This document shows positions 16,484-24,006 of a stretch of 64,000 nt of DNA, in pieces. This DNA comes from CBDBUR01 sp965212075 (lineage in GTDB: Bacteria; Pseudomonadota; Alphaproteobacteria; JAPOUT01; G958296285). The position numbers and the translations under genes are program-made. The stretch is from assembly GCA_965212075.1 (NCBI GenBank), contig OZ243043.1, positions 434,001-498,000 on the forward strand, given 5' to 3'. Every line of letters begins with the position of its first letter. Within the stretch, counting starts at the first letter, position 1. Under the pieces are notes generated by a model, which saw nothing but the letters and a program-made list of their open reading frames with translations, was not told where the DNA came from and did no database searches.

Positions 16484-17026
16484 ATGTTGTCTTTAACTGC
16501 ATGGTGGCGCCGCCGACAGAGTGAAAAGCGCTGCGCCCATGCTCTTTATCAAGCCTGCTGCGCCCATGCGCGGCGGGAGGATTTTTACCGCGCCGCCATT
16601 GTGCCTGATGATGTTCAAGGCCGCTTTGAAATGCTCGTCGTGCATTTATGGCTGGTGATGCGCCATTTGCGGCGCGTGGGAGATTTATCTTTGTCCGAGA
16701 GGTTAGCGGCGGTTTTTTTCTCCGATATGGATGCAGCGATGCGTGAAAGCGGTGTCGGCGATATGGCGGTTCCGCGCCGAGTCAAAACCGTTGCGCAGGC
16801 TTTTTATGGACGACTCAAAACCTACGATCAGGCCATTGCGCGCACTGATCTTGAAATCGCCTTATCGCGTAATTTGTCGGGTAATATCAAATCTGAAGGG
16901 GTTTCGGGCGCAATATCTGCGCTGACCGCCTATTTGCTTGCATCCGACGCGCTAATGGCGCAGTCTTCCCCTAGCCAAATTCGCGCTGCCTCTGCGATTT
17001 TTGCGAAATATTCATTTAATTTATAA
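16484..17026 (+). CDS. Ubiquinol-cytochrome c chaperone family protein (CBP3-like)
   Basis: The 180-residue helical protein matches the Ubiq_cyt_C_chap family: 'LYQACCAHARREDFYRAAIVPDDVQGRFEMLVVHLWLVMRHL', then 'AAVFFSDMDAAMRESGVGDMAVPRRVKTVAQAFYGRLKTYDQA'. Mitochondrial Cbp3 uses this domain for cytochrome b synthesis and bc1 assembly; the bacterial role is inferred. I prefer the ATG at 16484, with AAGGA 7 nt upstream, to the GTG at 16463. In many relatives DUF177 (yceD) and rpmF follow before plsX. Here plsX follows after 55 bp, so these genes are not at this locus. Confidence 0.85.
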   Translation: MLSLTAWWRRRQSEKRCAHALYQACCAHARREDFYRAAIVPDDVQGRFEMLVVHLWLVMRHLRRVGDLSLSERLAAVFFSDMDAAMRESGVGDMAVPRRVKTVAQAFYGRLKTYDQAIARTDLEIALSRNLSGNIKSEGVSGAISALTAYLLASDALMAQSSPSQIRAASAIFAKYSFNL

Positions 17027-17081
17027 AATAATTGGAATATTTCTAATTGGGGAAAGAATTAATACAGAATGCCAAGATACA

Positions 17082-18110
17082 ATGATCTTATCAATTGACG
17101 CAATGGGCGGCGATCACGCGCCCGAAGCCATACTGCAAGGAGTCGCGCGCGCTTGGCAGGCGCATCCGGAACTTCGTTTTCTGCTGCATGGTGATGTGAA
17201 TCAGATGCGGCCATTTTTGGCGCAGCAGCCGGAATTGGCTGCGGTTTGTGAGATGCGCCATACCGAAAGGATGATCGCTATGGATGAGGCGCCCGCTTTG
17301 GCTTTGCGCAAAAGCGGAAGAGATAGCAGTATGTGGCGGAGTCTAGAATCGGTCAAGCAGGGCAAGGCGCAGGTTGCGATATCGGCAGGCAATACCGGCG
17401 TGTTGATGGGCATGGCCAAATTGGTTTTAAAAACGCTGCCGGGCATTGATCGTCCGGCGATTATTGGGCACTGGCCTGTGTTTCAGGAAAAAAATCGCAT
17501 GAGTCTCGTTTTGGATTTGGGCGCGTCGCTTAATCCTTCGGTGAATCAGCTTGTGCAATTTGCGGTGATGGGCGTGGCGAGCGCGCGCGCTTTGCTCGAT
17601 GTGGATCAGCCTAAGCTCGGCCTGCTCAATATCGGCATAGAAGATATCAAAGGCACACAAGAACTGCGTGACGCCGCACAAATTCTGCGCGAAGACATCA
17701 TGCCGGATAATTTTCACGGTTTTGTTGAAGGGGATGAGCTCGGCGCCGGCAATGTTGACATCATCATCACCGATGGGTTCACCGGCAATGTGGCGCTCAA
17801 AACGGCTGAGGGCACGAGTCGGCTTATTTTTAAGCTGATGCGCGAGCAATTTTCACAATCGTGGCGCAGCAAATTAGGGGCTTTATTTGCGCGGCCTGTT
17901 TTCAGATATTTAAGCGATAAATTTAATCCCGGCCAATATAATGGCGGCGTATTTTTAGGTCTTCAAGGTCTGGTGGTCAAAAGCCATGGCGGCTCTGACG
18001 CGGGAGGTTTTGCCGCCGCCATTCAAGTGGCGCGACGGGTTGTTCAAGCTGATTTAGTCGCGCACATCGTGCAAGATTTGCCAAAGCCCGCTCTGGTCAA
18101 AGCCTCATGA
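17082..18110 (+). CDS. plsX: Phosphate acyltransferase PlsX
   Basis: PlsX converts acyl-ACP to acyl-phosphate, feeding PlsY in phospholipid synthesis; it is a peripheral membrane enzyme. From the ATG at 17082 the 342-residue protein begins 'MILSIDAMGGDHAPEAIL', the family hallmark. It continues with 'ISAGNTGVLMGMAKLVLKTLPGIDRPAI', 'GLLNIGIEDIKGTQELRDA' and 'DIIITDGFTGNVALKTAEG'. 'GGVFLGLQGLVVKSHGGSD' comes near the end. The track of in-frame codons extends upstream to 17001, but that would overlap the chaperone gene and lacks the family sequence. The stop overlaps the fabH start (ATGA), so the two are coupled. Confidence 0.96.
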   Translation: MILSIDAMGGDHAPEAILQGVARAWQAHPELRFLLHGDVNQMRPFLAQQPELAAVCEMRHTERMIAMDEAPALALRKSGRDSSMWRSLESVKQGKAQVAISAGNTGVLMGMAKLVLKTLPGIDRPAIIGHWPVFQEKNRMSLVLDLGASLNPSVNQLVQFAVMGVASARALLDVDQPKLGLLNIGIEDIKGTQELRDAAQILREDIMPDNFHGFVEGDELGAGNVDIIITDGFTGNVALKTAEGTSRLIFKLMREQFSQSWRSKLGALFARPVFRYLSDKFNPGQYNGGVFLGLQGLVVKSHGGSDAGGFAAAIQVARRVVQADLVAHIVQDLPKPALVKAS

Positions 18111-19084
18111 AGCCTTGCACGATCATAGACACTTGCGGCGGCGCTCTGCCCAAACAGAAGATCAGCAATCAGGGGCTCGTCGGGCAGGGTGTTGATACAA
18201 GCGATCAATGGATTGTGCAGCGCACCGGAATCAAACAGCGCCATGTCGCACAAGGAGATGAAGAGTCAACCGGCGCATTGGCCATCCACGCCGCGCAGCA
18301 GGCGCTTGACGCCGCCAAAATCAAAGGCAGCGATCTTGATATGATCATCACCGCCACCTGCACATCGGATTATTTTTTCCCGTCAGTGGCGGCGCAAATT
18401 CAAGGCGCGATCGGCATGAAGCAGGGCTTCGCCTTTGATGTTGGCGCGGCCTGTTCGGGATTTATTTACGGGCTCAATGTTGCCGATAATTTCTTCCGCG
18501 CCGGACAGGCAAAAAGCGCGCTGGTCGTCGGCGCTGATACGCTGACGCGGCTCATTGACTGGGAGGATCGCAGCACTGCGGTTTTGTTTGGTGATGGCGC
18601 GGGCGCGGTCGTGCTGCGCCAGCCCAACGGCAAAGATGATGGCCGCGGCATATTGGCCTCCAGCATCTCATCCGACGGCGCCTATTTAGACATTCTGTAT
18701 GCCGAAGGCGGCGCGGGCATGGATCAAAAAAACAAAGGCTATATTCATATGCAGGGGCGCGAAGTCTTTCGCCATGCGGTGGAAAAAATCTCGCAGGCGG
18801 TGCTGGATGTCATCGCGCAGAGCGGCGTGACCAAAGAGGATATTGACTGGTTCATTCCGCATCAGGCGAATAAAAGGATTCTTGACCGCGTCGCAAAGCG
18901 CATCGGCCTGTCGGAAGACAAAATTGTCGTCACGATTGAAGATCATGCGAACACTTCGGCGGCCTCAATTCCGCTTGCGCTCGCACGGGCGGTTGAAGAT
19001 GGCCGCGTCCAGCGCGGCGATCTGGTCTTGATGGAGGCGATGGGCGGCGGTTTGACATGGGGGGCGGTTCTCGTGCGGTGGTGA
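18107..19084 (+). CDS. fabH: 3-oxoacyl-ACP synthase III
   Basis: FabH starts fatty acid synthesis by condensing acetyl-CoA with malonyl-ACP. The 325-residue protein has the complete Cys-His-Asn triad. The Cys is in 'FDVGAACSGFIYGL', the His in 'WFIPHQANKRILDRVA', and the Asn in 'DHANTSAASIPLALA'. 'GGGLTWGAVLVRW' is the conserved C-terminus. It overlaps plsX by 4 nt, and this plsX-fabH-ihfA-merR order is conserved in Alphaproteobacteria. A small hairpin with a short T stretch lies right after the stop, so ihfA may have its own promoter. Confidence 0.97.
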   Translation: MKPCTIIDTCGGALPKQKISNQGLVGQGVDTSDQWIVQRTGIKQRHVAQGDEESTGALAIHAAQQALDAAKIKGSDLDMIITATCTSDYFFPSVAAQIQGAIGMKQGFAFDVGAACSGFIYGLNVADNFFRAGQAKSALVVGADTLTRLIDWEDRSTAVLFGDGAGAVVLRQPNGKDDGRGILASSISSDGAYLDILYAEGGAGMDQKNKGYIHMQGREVFRHAVEKISQAVLDVIAQSGVTKEDIDWFIPHQANKRILDRVAKRIGLSEDKIVVTIEDHANTSAASIPLALARAVEDGRVQRGDLVLMEAMGGGLTWGAVLVRW

Positions 19085-19085
19085 T

Positions 19086-19105
19086 CCGCCTCTGGCGGGG
19101 CTTTT
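19086..19105 (+). terminator. Possible weak terminator after fabH
   Basis: CCGCC (19086-19090) pairs with GGCGG (19094-19098) around a TCT loop and is followed by GGCTTTT. The stem is only five pairs and the T run four, so termination would be partial. Confidence 0.4.
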
Positions 19106-19174
19106 GACAGACCGCTTAAAAAATCACGAAAAAAGAGTATAATAAATCCCTTGATTCGTTTTGAGAGGTGGAAC

Positions 19175-19519
19175 ATGGCATCAAAGAGCAAGCCCCCGAA
19201 AAGCGGAACGCTGACCCGCGCAGATATCGCAACGGAGATTTTTCGTCAAATTGGCGTGTCGCGCCAAGAATCGGCAGAGCTGGTGGACAACACGTTTGAT
19301 CAAATCACCAGCGCTTTAATAAGAGATCAATCAATGAAGCTGCCCGATTTTGGAACATTTTTGACTCATCTGCGCGGTCGGCGGATTGGCCGCAATCCAA
19401 AAACCGGCGAGGAGATTCCGATTGAACCGCGCATGAGCGTCAAATTTCGCGCTGCGCCAAAATTGAAATCCAGCATTGATGTCGGACTTAAAAAAGTCAA
19501 AGGCATCCCGAAAAGATAG
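19175..19519 (+). CDS. ihfA: Integration host factor alpha subunit
   Basis: IHF is a heterodimeric DNA-bending protein used in transcription, replication and site-specific recombination. The 114-residue protein shows 'LTRADIATEIFRQIGVSRQESAELVD' then 'LPDFGTFLTHLRGRRIGRNPKTGEEIPI', the beta-arm with the intercalating Pro in 'RNPKTGE', and 'FRAAPKLKSSID'. I use the ATG at 19175 after a GAGAGG site; an in-frame start at 19151 adds eight residues not typical for the family. The MerR gene follows at 9 bp. Confidence 0.96.
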   Translation: MASKSKPPKSGTLTRADIATEIFRQIGVSRQESAELVDNTFDQITSALIRDQSMKLPDFGTFLTHLRGRRIGRNPKTGEEIPIEPRMSVKFRAAPKLKSSIDVGLKKVKGIPKR

Positions 19520-19527
19520 GAAAGATT

Positions 19528-20097
19528 ATGACCGAAGATCAGAACCGAGATCATTCAGCTTTTTTCCCCATGCCTGAAGACGAATCTCAAGAAACGACGC
19601 CTCTTGAATCTATGATTGCGCAAACTGAGTTGCAGAATTCGCCGCAGATAGGGGCATCACCGACAGCCGAAATCGTCGCCTTGCCAGAACAGACTATGCC
19701 CGATAATGATAAAGACGACGATAAAGACGACGATAAGGAAGATGATGCGTTTCGCACGATCGGTGAAGTGGCGGATATGCTTGATGTGCCGACTCATGTG
19801 GTGCGGTTTTGGGGCGCGCGTTTTGGCGCGATCAAGCCGATCAAAGGTCAGGGAGGTCGGCGCTATTATCGCGAAGAGGACATTGAGCTATTGCGCGGAC
19901 TGCGCCATCTGCTTCACGAAGAAGGCTATACGATCAAGGGTGTCCATCTTTTGATTCGCAAAAAAGGCCTTGAGTTTGTGCGCGGCAAAGGCGAGCGCGC
20001 AATTCAAAGTCATGATGATCCAACCGAGCAGATTTTATACGGGCTGGTAGTGGATCTGAAGCAGATCAAGGAACGCTTGCAGAAGTTCGCTGCTTGA
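19528..20097 (+). CDS. MerR-family transcriptional regulator
   Basis: The 189-residue protein has an acidic, low-complexity N-terminal tail with an Asp/Lys-Asp repeat (DNDKDDDKDDDKED). A MerR winged-helix domain follows from about residue 73: 'FRTIGEVADMLDVPTHVVRFWGARFGAIKPIKGQGGRRYYREEDIELLRGLRHLLHEEGYTIKGV' in overlapping pieces. A coiled C-terminal part follows with no obvious metal-binding cysteines. A MerR gene directly after ihfA is a conserved alphaproteobacterial neighbour; its targets are not known to me. The gene tail overlaps the convergent unknown gene by 63 bp. Elsewhere in this window a promoter with MerR-type geometry precedes the exonuclease-BRCT gene, though nothing links the two directly. 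Confidence 0.9.
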   Translation: MTEDQNRDHSAFFPMPEDESQETTPLESMIAQTELQNSPQIGASPTAEIVALPEQTMPDNDKDDDKDDDKEDDAFRTIGEVADMLDVPTHVVRFWGARFGAIKPIKGQGGRRYYREEDIELLRGLRHLLHEEGYTIKGVHLLIRKKGLEFVRGKGERAIQSHDDPTEQILYGLVVDLKQIKERLQKFAA

Positions 20098-21039
20098 CTC
20101 TTCTTCGTGTTGCAGCTCGCTGGGTGAAAAAACCAGCTGCATAATTTTGTCGTTAATAAAAAACAGCGAAACGCCGACATCTCTGCGAGTTTTGAGGGTT
20201 TGTCCGTCTTGCAGCTCAATGATCGCTTGAAATCTTTTATGGCGGACGGGATTAAATTTATCAAACGGACTTTTGATGGTGCGCCAGAGTTTTTGCGCGG
20301 CGGTCTTCACCAGATGAATGAGCGCTTTGACAATAAACGCTGGTAATTTCTTGAGAAAATGTATCAGCCAGAAGAAAAATTGCACAATAATTTTTTTTGC
20401 CCCAGAAAGAAGACGGGAGAAAAAAGCGGTGATGTTCAAAAACCGCTCATGCTGCAGCCAAAGAAAACGCTGCTGGTTTTTTTCCCATAAATCTTCTGCG
20501 ATCTCCTCTAACATGGCGCGCTGCAGTCTGGCTTTTTCGCTCCATTTTTCAATTTGGGGCTGAGAAGCCTTTTGCGCTTTATAGGTTAAGTTTTCCCAGC
20601 GGGAGGATAAAGACGCCGAAAGCGAGGCGAATGGCTTTGCCGCCGCCTGGCGCACATTTTTCAGCAGCGCAGTTTCCTGAGTTTTTTGCTCTTCCATTTT
20701 TTTGCGATCTTCATGCAATGTGTGGGCGATTTCAACGAAGCTGGGCATGGCATCAATCGCCCATTGATGGTGCTCGCCGACCGGAATGGTGCATAGAGGC
20801 TGGCCGTCTTTGCTGTCAATTTTAATGTTTTCGCGCGGATCGCCGGTTGAAATCGTGATGCATTTGACCGGCGTCGGGACATAATCATAATTGACGACGT
20901 TGACGATGAAGCAGCGCGCTTCTGGCGGCGACATTGCCCATAAAGCGATGTTGCTTGCTTTCCATGTTCTGCGCTGTGTGATGCCGCCTTTGATTCCGGC
21001 AAACATTTCACCTCTGACGATGAGCGAGGGTTTTCTCAT
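20035..21039 (-). CDS. Hypothetical protein with amphipathic/hydrophobic central region
   Basis: An intact 334-codon frame with base composition like its surroundings, transcribed toward the MerR gene and overlapping its 3' end by 63 bp. I do not recognise the family. Residues about 1-105 look like a compact beta-rich domain ('ARCFIVNVVNYDYVPTPVKCITISTG'). Residues about 107-200 are highly charged and helical, possibly coiled coil. Residues about 215-255 are hydrophobic and aromatic ('IIVQFFFWLIHFLKKLPAFI'), suggesting membrane association. The last ~70 residues return to a beta-rich domain ('FQAIIELQDGQTLKTRRDVGVS'). The start at 21039 lies about 110 bp upstream of the tRNA-Pro gene on the other strand. 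Confidence 0.6.
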   Translation of the reverse strand: MRKPSLIVRGEMFAGIKGGITQRRTWKASNIALWAMSPPEARCFIVNVVNYDYVPTPVKCITISTGDPRENIKIDSKDGQPLCTIPVGEHHQWAIDAMPSFVEIAHTLHEDRKKMEEQKTQETALLKNVRQAAAKPFASLSASLSSRWENLTYKAQKASQPQIEKWSEKARLQRAMLEEIAEDLWEKNQQRFLWLQHERFLNITAFFSRLLSGAKKIIVQFFFWLIHFLKKLPAFIVKALIHLVKTAAQKLWRTIKSPFDKFNPVRHKRFQAIIELQDGQTLKTRRDVGVSLFFINDKIMQLVFSPSELQHEEESSSELLQAFLDLLQIHYQPV

Positions 21040-21147
21040 AAACCGATCCTGATGAATGCTGATTCGCTATTTATGCACAAAGATGGGCAGGAAAGGTTAA
21101 TTGTTTTTTGGCGTCCGGCGGTTTATAATGCTCCCGCGCGCGGCGAG

Positions 21148-21224
21148 CGGAGCGTGGCGCAGCTTGGTAGCGCACTTGTCTGGGGGACAAGGGGTCGTCG
21201 GTTCAAATCCGGCCGCTCCGACCA
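21148..21224 (+). tRNA. tRNA-Pro (anticodon GGG)
   Basis: A complete 77-nt cloverleaf. The acceptor stem CGGAGCG pairs with CGCTCCG, followed by an A discriminator and an encoded CCA. The anticodon stem CTTGT/ACAAG encloses the loop CTGGGGG with anticodon GGG. The T arm contains GTTCAAATC. Confidence 0.96.
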
Positions 21225-21237
21225 CGCTGCGGTGAAA

Positions 21238-21303
21238 GCCAGAAAAGAGACTAGAAAAATAGACTAGAAAAGAGCCAGAAAAAGAGACCAGAAAAAGAGA
21301 AAG
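21238..21303 (+). repeat. Purine-rich degenerate tandem repeat between tRNA-Pro and the mini-ORF
   Basis: About five imperfect copies of a 12-14 nt unit of the form AGAAAAGAGACT fill the gap between tRNA-Pro and the small membrane protein gene. The last copy merges into the AAAGG ribosome site. Confidence 0.8.
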
Positions 21304-21312
21304 GATCAAATT

Positions 21313-21393
21313 ATGTCGGCAATTTATGCGATCGGAATTTTTATTTTAGCGCTAGTGATTTTGAATATTCTTCAAAAGGGGCGGATTGATTGA
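21313..21393 (+). CDS. 26-residue single-helix membrane mini-protein upstream of ctaA
   Basis: The ATG at 21313 follows GAGAAAGGA by a normal distance and opens a 26-codon frame. It is almost entirely one hydrophobic helix ('YAIGIFILALVILNILQ') with a polar KGRID end. The stop TGA overlaps the possible TTG start of ctaA, so the two could be coupled. Such one-helix mini-proteins often associate with respiratory complexes or their assembly factors. A role with haem A or cytochrome oxidase assembly is only inferred from position. Confidence 0.55.
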   Translation: MSAIYAIGIFILALVILNILQKGRID

Positions 21394-22496
21394 GTCGCCC
21401 GCCTCCATTTAGCGGGGGTAATCCTCGGCGCATGCCGAGCGCGGTGCCGGAGTCGGTCATGGGCGGTCGGCGCATTATTGCGGAATGGCTGTTTATCATG
21501 GCCGGTCTGCTCATTGTGATGACGTTGCTCGGCGGCGTGACGCGGCTGACTGATAGCGGCCTGTCCATTACCGAATGGGCGCCGATAACGGGGATCATTC
21601 CGCCGCTCACGCAAGCGGGCTGGGATGAGGCGTTTGCTGCCTATCGCCAAATTCCGCAATATAAGGCGCTCAATCCGTCCATGACTTTGGCTGCGTTCAA
21701 AACCATCTATTGGTGGGAGTGGGGTCATCGCGCCTTTGGCCGACTGATCGGGATTGCGTTTCTTCTGCCTTTTCTTTTCTTTTTATCGCGCCGATGGATT
21801 CCGCCTATTTATATAGCGCAATTTGTCTGTATTTTTATGCTGGGCGCCTTGCAGGGATTGGTGGGCTGGCTGATGGTGCAGTCAGGGCTTACCGCGCGCG
21901 TAGATGTAAGTCCGCTGCGGCTCATGGTGCATTTGGGGCTTGCGGTGCTGATTTATGGCTGGGTGGTGATGCTCGCGCTGCGCTTCTGGCACATGCCGGA
22001 AGGCCGACCGCCATCTGAGAGAAGTTTCGTTGCTTTGCTTGGCGGACTGCTTCTTGCTTTGATTTTCGTGCAGATTTTGCTCGGCGCGCTGGTTTCGGGA
22101 TCGGATGCCGGCCTGCTGCATAACCAATGGCCGGGCATGGGCGGGCAGGCAGACCTGACTGCGCGTTTAGACAATCCTGCCTTTATTCAATGGCTTCACC
22201 GATTGGGCGCGTGGCTGCTATTCGGCGTGAGCGGATTTTATGTTTTATTTTGCTGGCTTTACGCGCCTCGGCCTGTGCTGTTTCACTCGGCGCTGATTTT
22301 GTTTGCGACCATCGTGATTCAGGCCGGTTTGGGCATTTTGACGTTAATCTATGTCGTGCCTATATTTTTAGCGCTTTCTCATCAGCTTGGCGGGCTGCTC
22401 GTCTGGACAGCGGCCCTCGTCCATATCCATTTGGCGCAAAATCTGCCGAAAAATAGGCTTTTCAGCGCCTCCAAATTAAACACTTTCCATTATTGA
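21390..22496 (+). CDS. ctaA: Haem A synthase (COX15/CtaA)
   Basis: CtaA oxidises the C8 methyl of haem O to the formyl of haem A for aa3-type cytochrome oxidase; it is an eight-helix membrane protein. The 368-residue product has 'GGVTRLTDSGLSITEWAPITG', the long periplasmic loop with 'YWWEWGHRAFGRLIG' (haem-ligand His) and 'LMVHLGLAVLIYGWVVMLALRFW'. 'QWLHRLGAWLLF' and 'LSHQLGGLLVWTAALVHIH' follow. The start is uncertain. TTG at 21390 overlaps the mini-protein stop (TTGA). The next ATG at 21432 would give 354 residues but lacks a ribosome site. Alphaproteobacterial CtaA proteins resemble the mitochondrial COX15 type. Confidence 0.94.
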   Translation: MSRPPPFSGGNPRRMPSAVPESVMGGRRIIAEWLFIMAGLLIVMTLLGGVTRLTDSGLSITEWAPITGIIPPLTQAGWDEAFAAYRQIPQYKALNPSMTLAAFKTIYWWEWGHRAFGRLIGIAFLLPFLFFLSRRWIPPIYIAQFVCIFMLGALQGLVGWLMVQSGLTARVDVSPLRLMVHLGLAVLIYGWVVMLALRFWHMPEGRPPSERSFVALLGGLLLALIFVQILLGALVSGSDAGLLHNQWPGMGGQADLTARLDNPAFIQWLHRLGAWLLFGVSGFYVLFCWLYAPRPVLFHSALILFATIVIQAGLGILTLIYVVPIFLALSHQLGGLLVWTAALVHIHLAQNLPKNRLFSASKLNTFHY

Positions 22497-22529
22497 CAGT
22501 TTTGGCTTTGATAACTAGATTCCATTCTG

Positions 22530-22597
22530 GCAGGAGTTTCCACTGAAGTAGTGTTTTAATCAGACTCCTTATCGGCTACTTTGGAGGCGGCTCCTGC
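22530..22597 (+). promoter_or_regulatory. Possible structured leader (attenuator-like) before rplM
   Basis: GCAGGAG (22530-22536) can pair with CTCCTGC (22591-22597). Alternatively, GGAGT (22533-22537) can pair with ACTCC (22564-22568). A local GGAG/CTCC hairpin (22583-22586, 22591-22594) is followed by TGCTTATTTTTTA. These exclusive pairings and the T stretch look like a ribosomal-protein leader, but the match to any named leader family is not established. Confidence 0.45.
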
Positions 22598-22624
22598 TTA
22601 TTTTTTACCCTTTAGGTATGCAAG

Positions 22625-23113
22625 ATGAAAACATTTTCACTGAAAGCTTCGGCGATTGAAAAAAGCTGGACGATTATTGATGCGCAAGACATCATCGTTG
22701 GGCGTCTGGCCGCACAGGTAGCGGCGCGGCTGCGCGGCAAGCATAAGCCGTCCTTTACGCCGCATATGGATTGCGGCGACAACATCATCGTCATTAATGC
22801 GGCTCACGCCGTGCTAACCGGCAAGAAAAAGACCGATAAAATCTATTATCGCCATACCGGCTACCCCGGCGGCATCAAATCCATCAAAGCTGGCGAGGTG
22901 CTTGCCGGAAAATACCCCGAGCGCGTCATCGTGCGGGCTGTCAAAAATATGATGCCCGGCGGTGCGCTGTCGGCGCGGCAGATGAAAAACCTCTATGTCT
23001 ATGCAGACGCCGAGCATCCTCATCAAGGGCAAAAGCCGACCGCTTTGGATTTGGCCGCTCATAATCGGCATAATAGCTCTGTGATCAGCTCCGAGATTAG
23101 CGCGTCCTCGTAA
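22625..23113 (+). CDS. rplM: 50S ribosomal protein L13
   Basis: L13 is an early-assembly 50S protein binding 23S rRNA. The 162-residue product shows 'SWTIIDAQDIIVGRLAAQVAARLRGKHKPSFTPHMDCGD' in overlapping segments, 'HTGYPGGIKSI', 'AVKNMMPGGALSARQMKNLYVYADAEHPHQGQKP'. This covers the full family from the N-terminal strand to the C-terminal 'QxP' motif, with a Ser-rich tail. It is preceded by a potentially structured leader. Unusually, rpsI does not follow directly: a DUF805 membrane protein gene starts 2 nt after the stop. Confidence 0.97.
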   Translation: MKTFSLKASAIEKSWTIIDAQDIIVGRLAAQVAARLRGKHKPSFTPHMDCGDNIIVINAAHAVLTGKKKTDKIYYRHTGYPGGIKSIKAGEVLAGKYPERVIVRAVKNMMPGGALSARQMKNLYVYADAEHPHQGQKPTALDLAAHNRHNSSVISSEISASS

Positions 23114-23114
23114 G

Positions 23115-23507
23115 ATGGGTTTGTTTGCGGCGATCAAATTCTGCATTGTCAATTTTCGCAATTTCCGCGATCGCGCCGGACGGGGTGAATTTTGGAATTG
23201 GCTGTTATTTATCGTGCTGCTTGCGATTGTGCCGAGTTTTGCCGATCTCATCTATGGCATGTTCACCTTTACCGGCCCTTATATTTTGCTCAATTTTTTG
23301 CCGACGGCGGCGGTTTTCACGCGCCGCCTGCATGATACCGGACGCTCTGGATGGTGGGGGCTGATCGCTTTTTCGGGAATTGGAGTTTTGCTTCTGGCTT
23401 TCTGGTGTGTTAAAAAGGGTGCACTGGGCAATAATCTTTATGGCGCTGCGCTGGAAGACATCCCATCTCATTCCATGCCGTCTACAGGATCAACAGGATC
23501 AATATGA
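23115..23507 (+). CDS. DUF805 membrane protein inserted between rplM and rpsI
   Basis: The 130-residue protein has the DUF805 pattern: 'NFRDRAGRGEFWNWLLFIVLL' at the first helix, 'LLNFLPTAAVFTRRLHDTGRSGWWGLI' at the third, and 'VLLLAFWCVKKGALGNNLYG' at the end. Four hydrophobic helices are likely. DUF805 proteins are inner-membrane proteins of unknown function; the RRLHDTGRSGWW motif is near universal in them. It starts 2 nt after rplM and overlaps rpsI by 4 nt (ATGA), so it is embedded in the ribosomal protein operon and must be co-translated with it. Confidence 0.92.
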   Translation: MGLFAAIKFCIVNFRNFRDRAGRGEFWNWLLFIVLLAIVPSFADLIYGMFTFTGPYILLNFLPTAAVFTRRLHDTGRSGWWGLIAFSGIGVLLLAFWCVKKGALGNNLYGAALEDIPSHSMPSTGSTGSI

Positions 23508-23968
23508 GTGAATTGAAAACCGAAATCCTTCCAAAGGCTGCCGCCCCGACACCCGAGGTGGTTGAGGCTTCTGAGCCGATTGAAGGCCGCAATTATGCCA
23601 CCGGAAAGCGCAAAAACGCCATCGCGCGCGTTTGGGTTGAGCCCGGCTCCGGCCAGATCAAGATCAACAAAAAATCAGATCAAGATTATTTTCGCCGCAT
23701 GGTTTTGCGGATCATGCTGCGCCAGCCTTTCATCACCGCGCAGTGTGAAAATCAATTTGATGTATTCTCCACGGTCAAAGGCGGCGGGCTTTCCGGACAG
23801 GCCGGCGCTCTGCGTCATGGGATCGCCGTCGCGCTAGCGGCGCGCACACCCGAGATGCGCCGCGCTTTGAAGGCTGAAGGATTCCTGACCCGCGATTCCC
23901 GCGTCGTTGAGCGCAAAAAATATGGCCGCCGCAAAGCGCGCCGCAGCTTCCAATTCTCCAAAAGATAA
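23504..23968 (+). CDS. rpsI: 30S ribosomal protein S9
   Basis: S9 reaches into the decoding centre with its basic C-terminal tail. The 154-residue product has a ~27-residue acidic N-terminal extension, then 'YATGKRKNAIARVWVEPGSGQI'. 'STVKGGGLSGQAGALRHGIAVAL', 'LTRDSRVVERKKYGRRKARRSFQFSKR' complete the family. The Arg at the very C-terminus, which contacts P-site tRNA, is present. It overlaps the DUF805 gene by 4 nt. Confidence 0.97.
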   Translation: MSELKTEILPKAAAPTPEVVEASEPIEGRNYATGKRKNAIARVWVEPGSGQIKINKKSDQDYFRRMVLRIMLRQPFITAQCENQFDVFSTVKGGGLSGQAGALRHGIAVALAARTPEMRRALKAEGFLTRDSRVVERKKYGRRKARRSFQFSKR

Positions 23969-23976
23969 CGAAAAGC

Positions 23977-24006
23977 GAGATGACAAAAAAAGAGATGACG
24001 AAAATC
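23977..24006 (+). repeat. 15-nt duplication containing both candidate starts of the small lipoprotein
   Basis: GAGATGACAAAAAAA (23977-23991) is followed by GAGATGACGAAAATC (23992-24006). The two copies share GAGATGAC, and each supplies an in-frame ATG (23980, 23995) for the lipoprotein gene. Confidence 0.75.
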
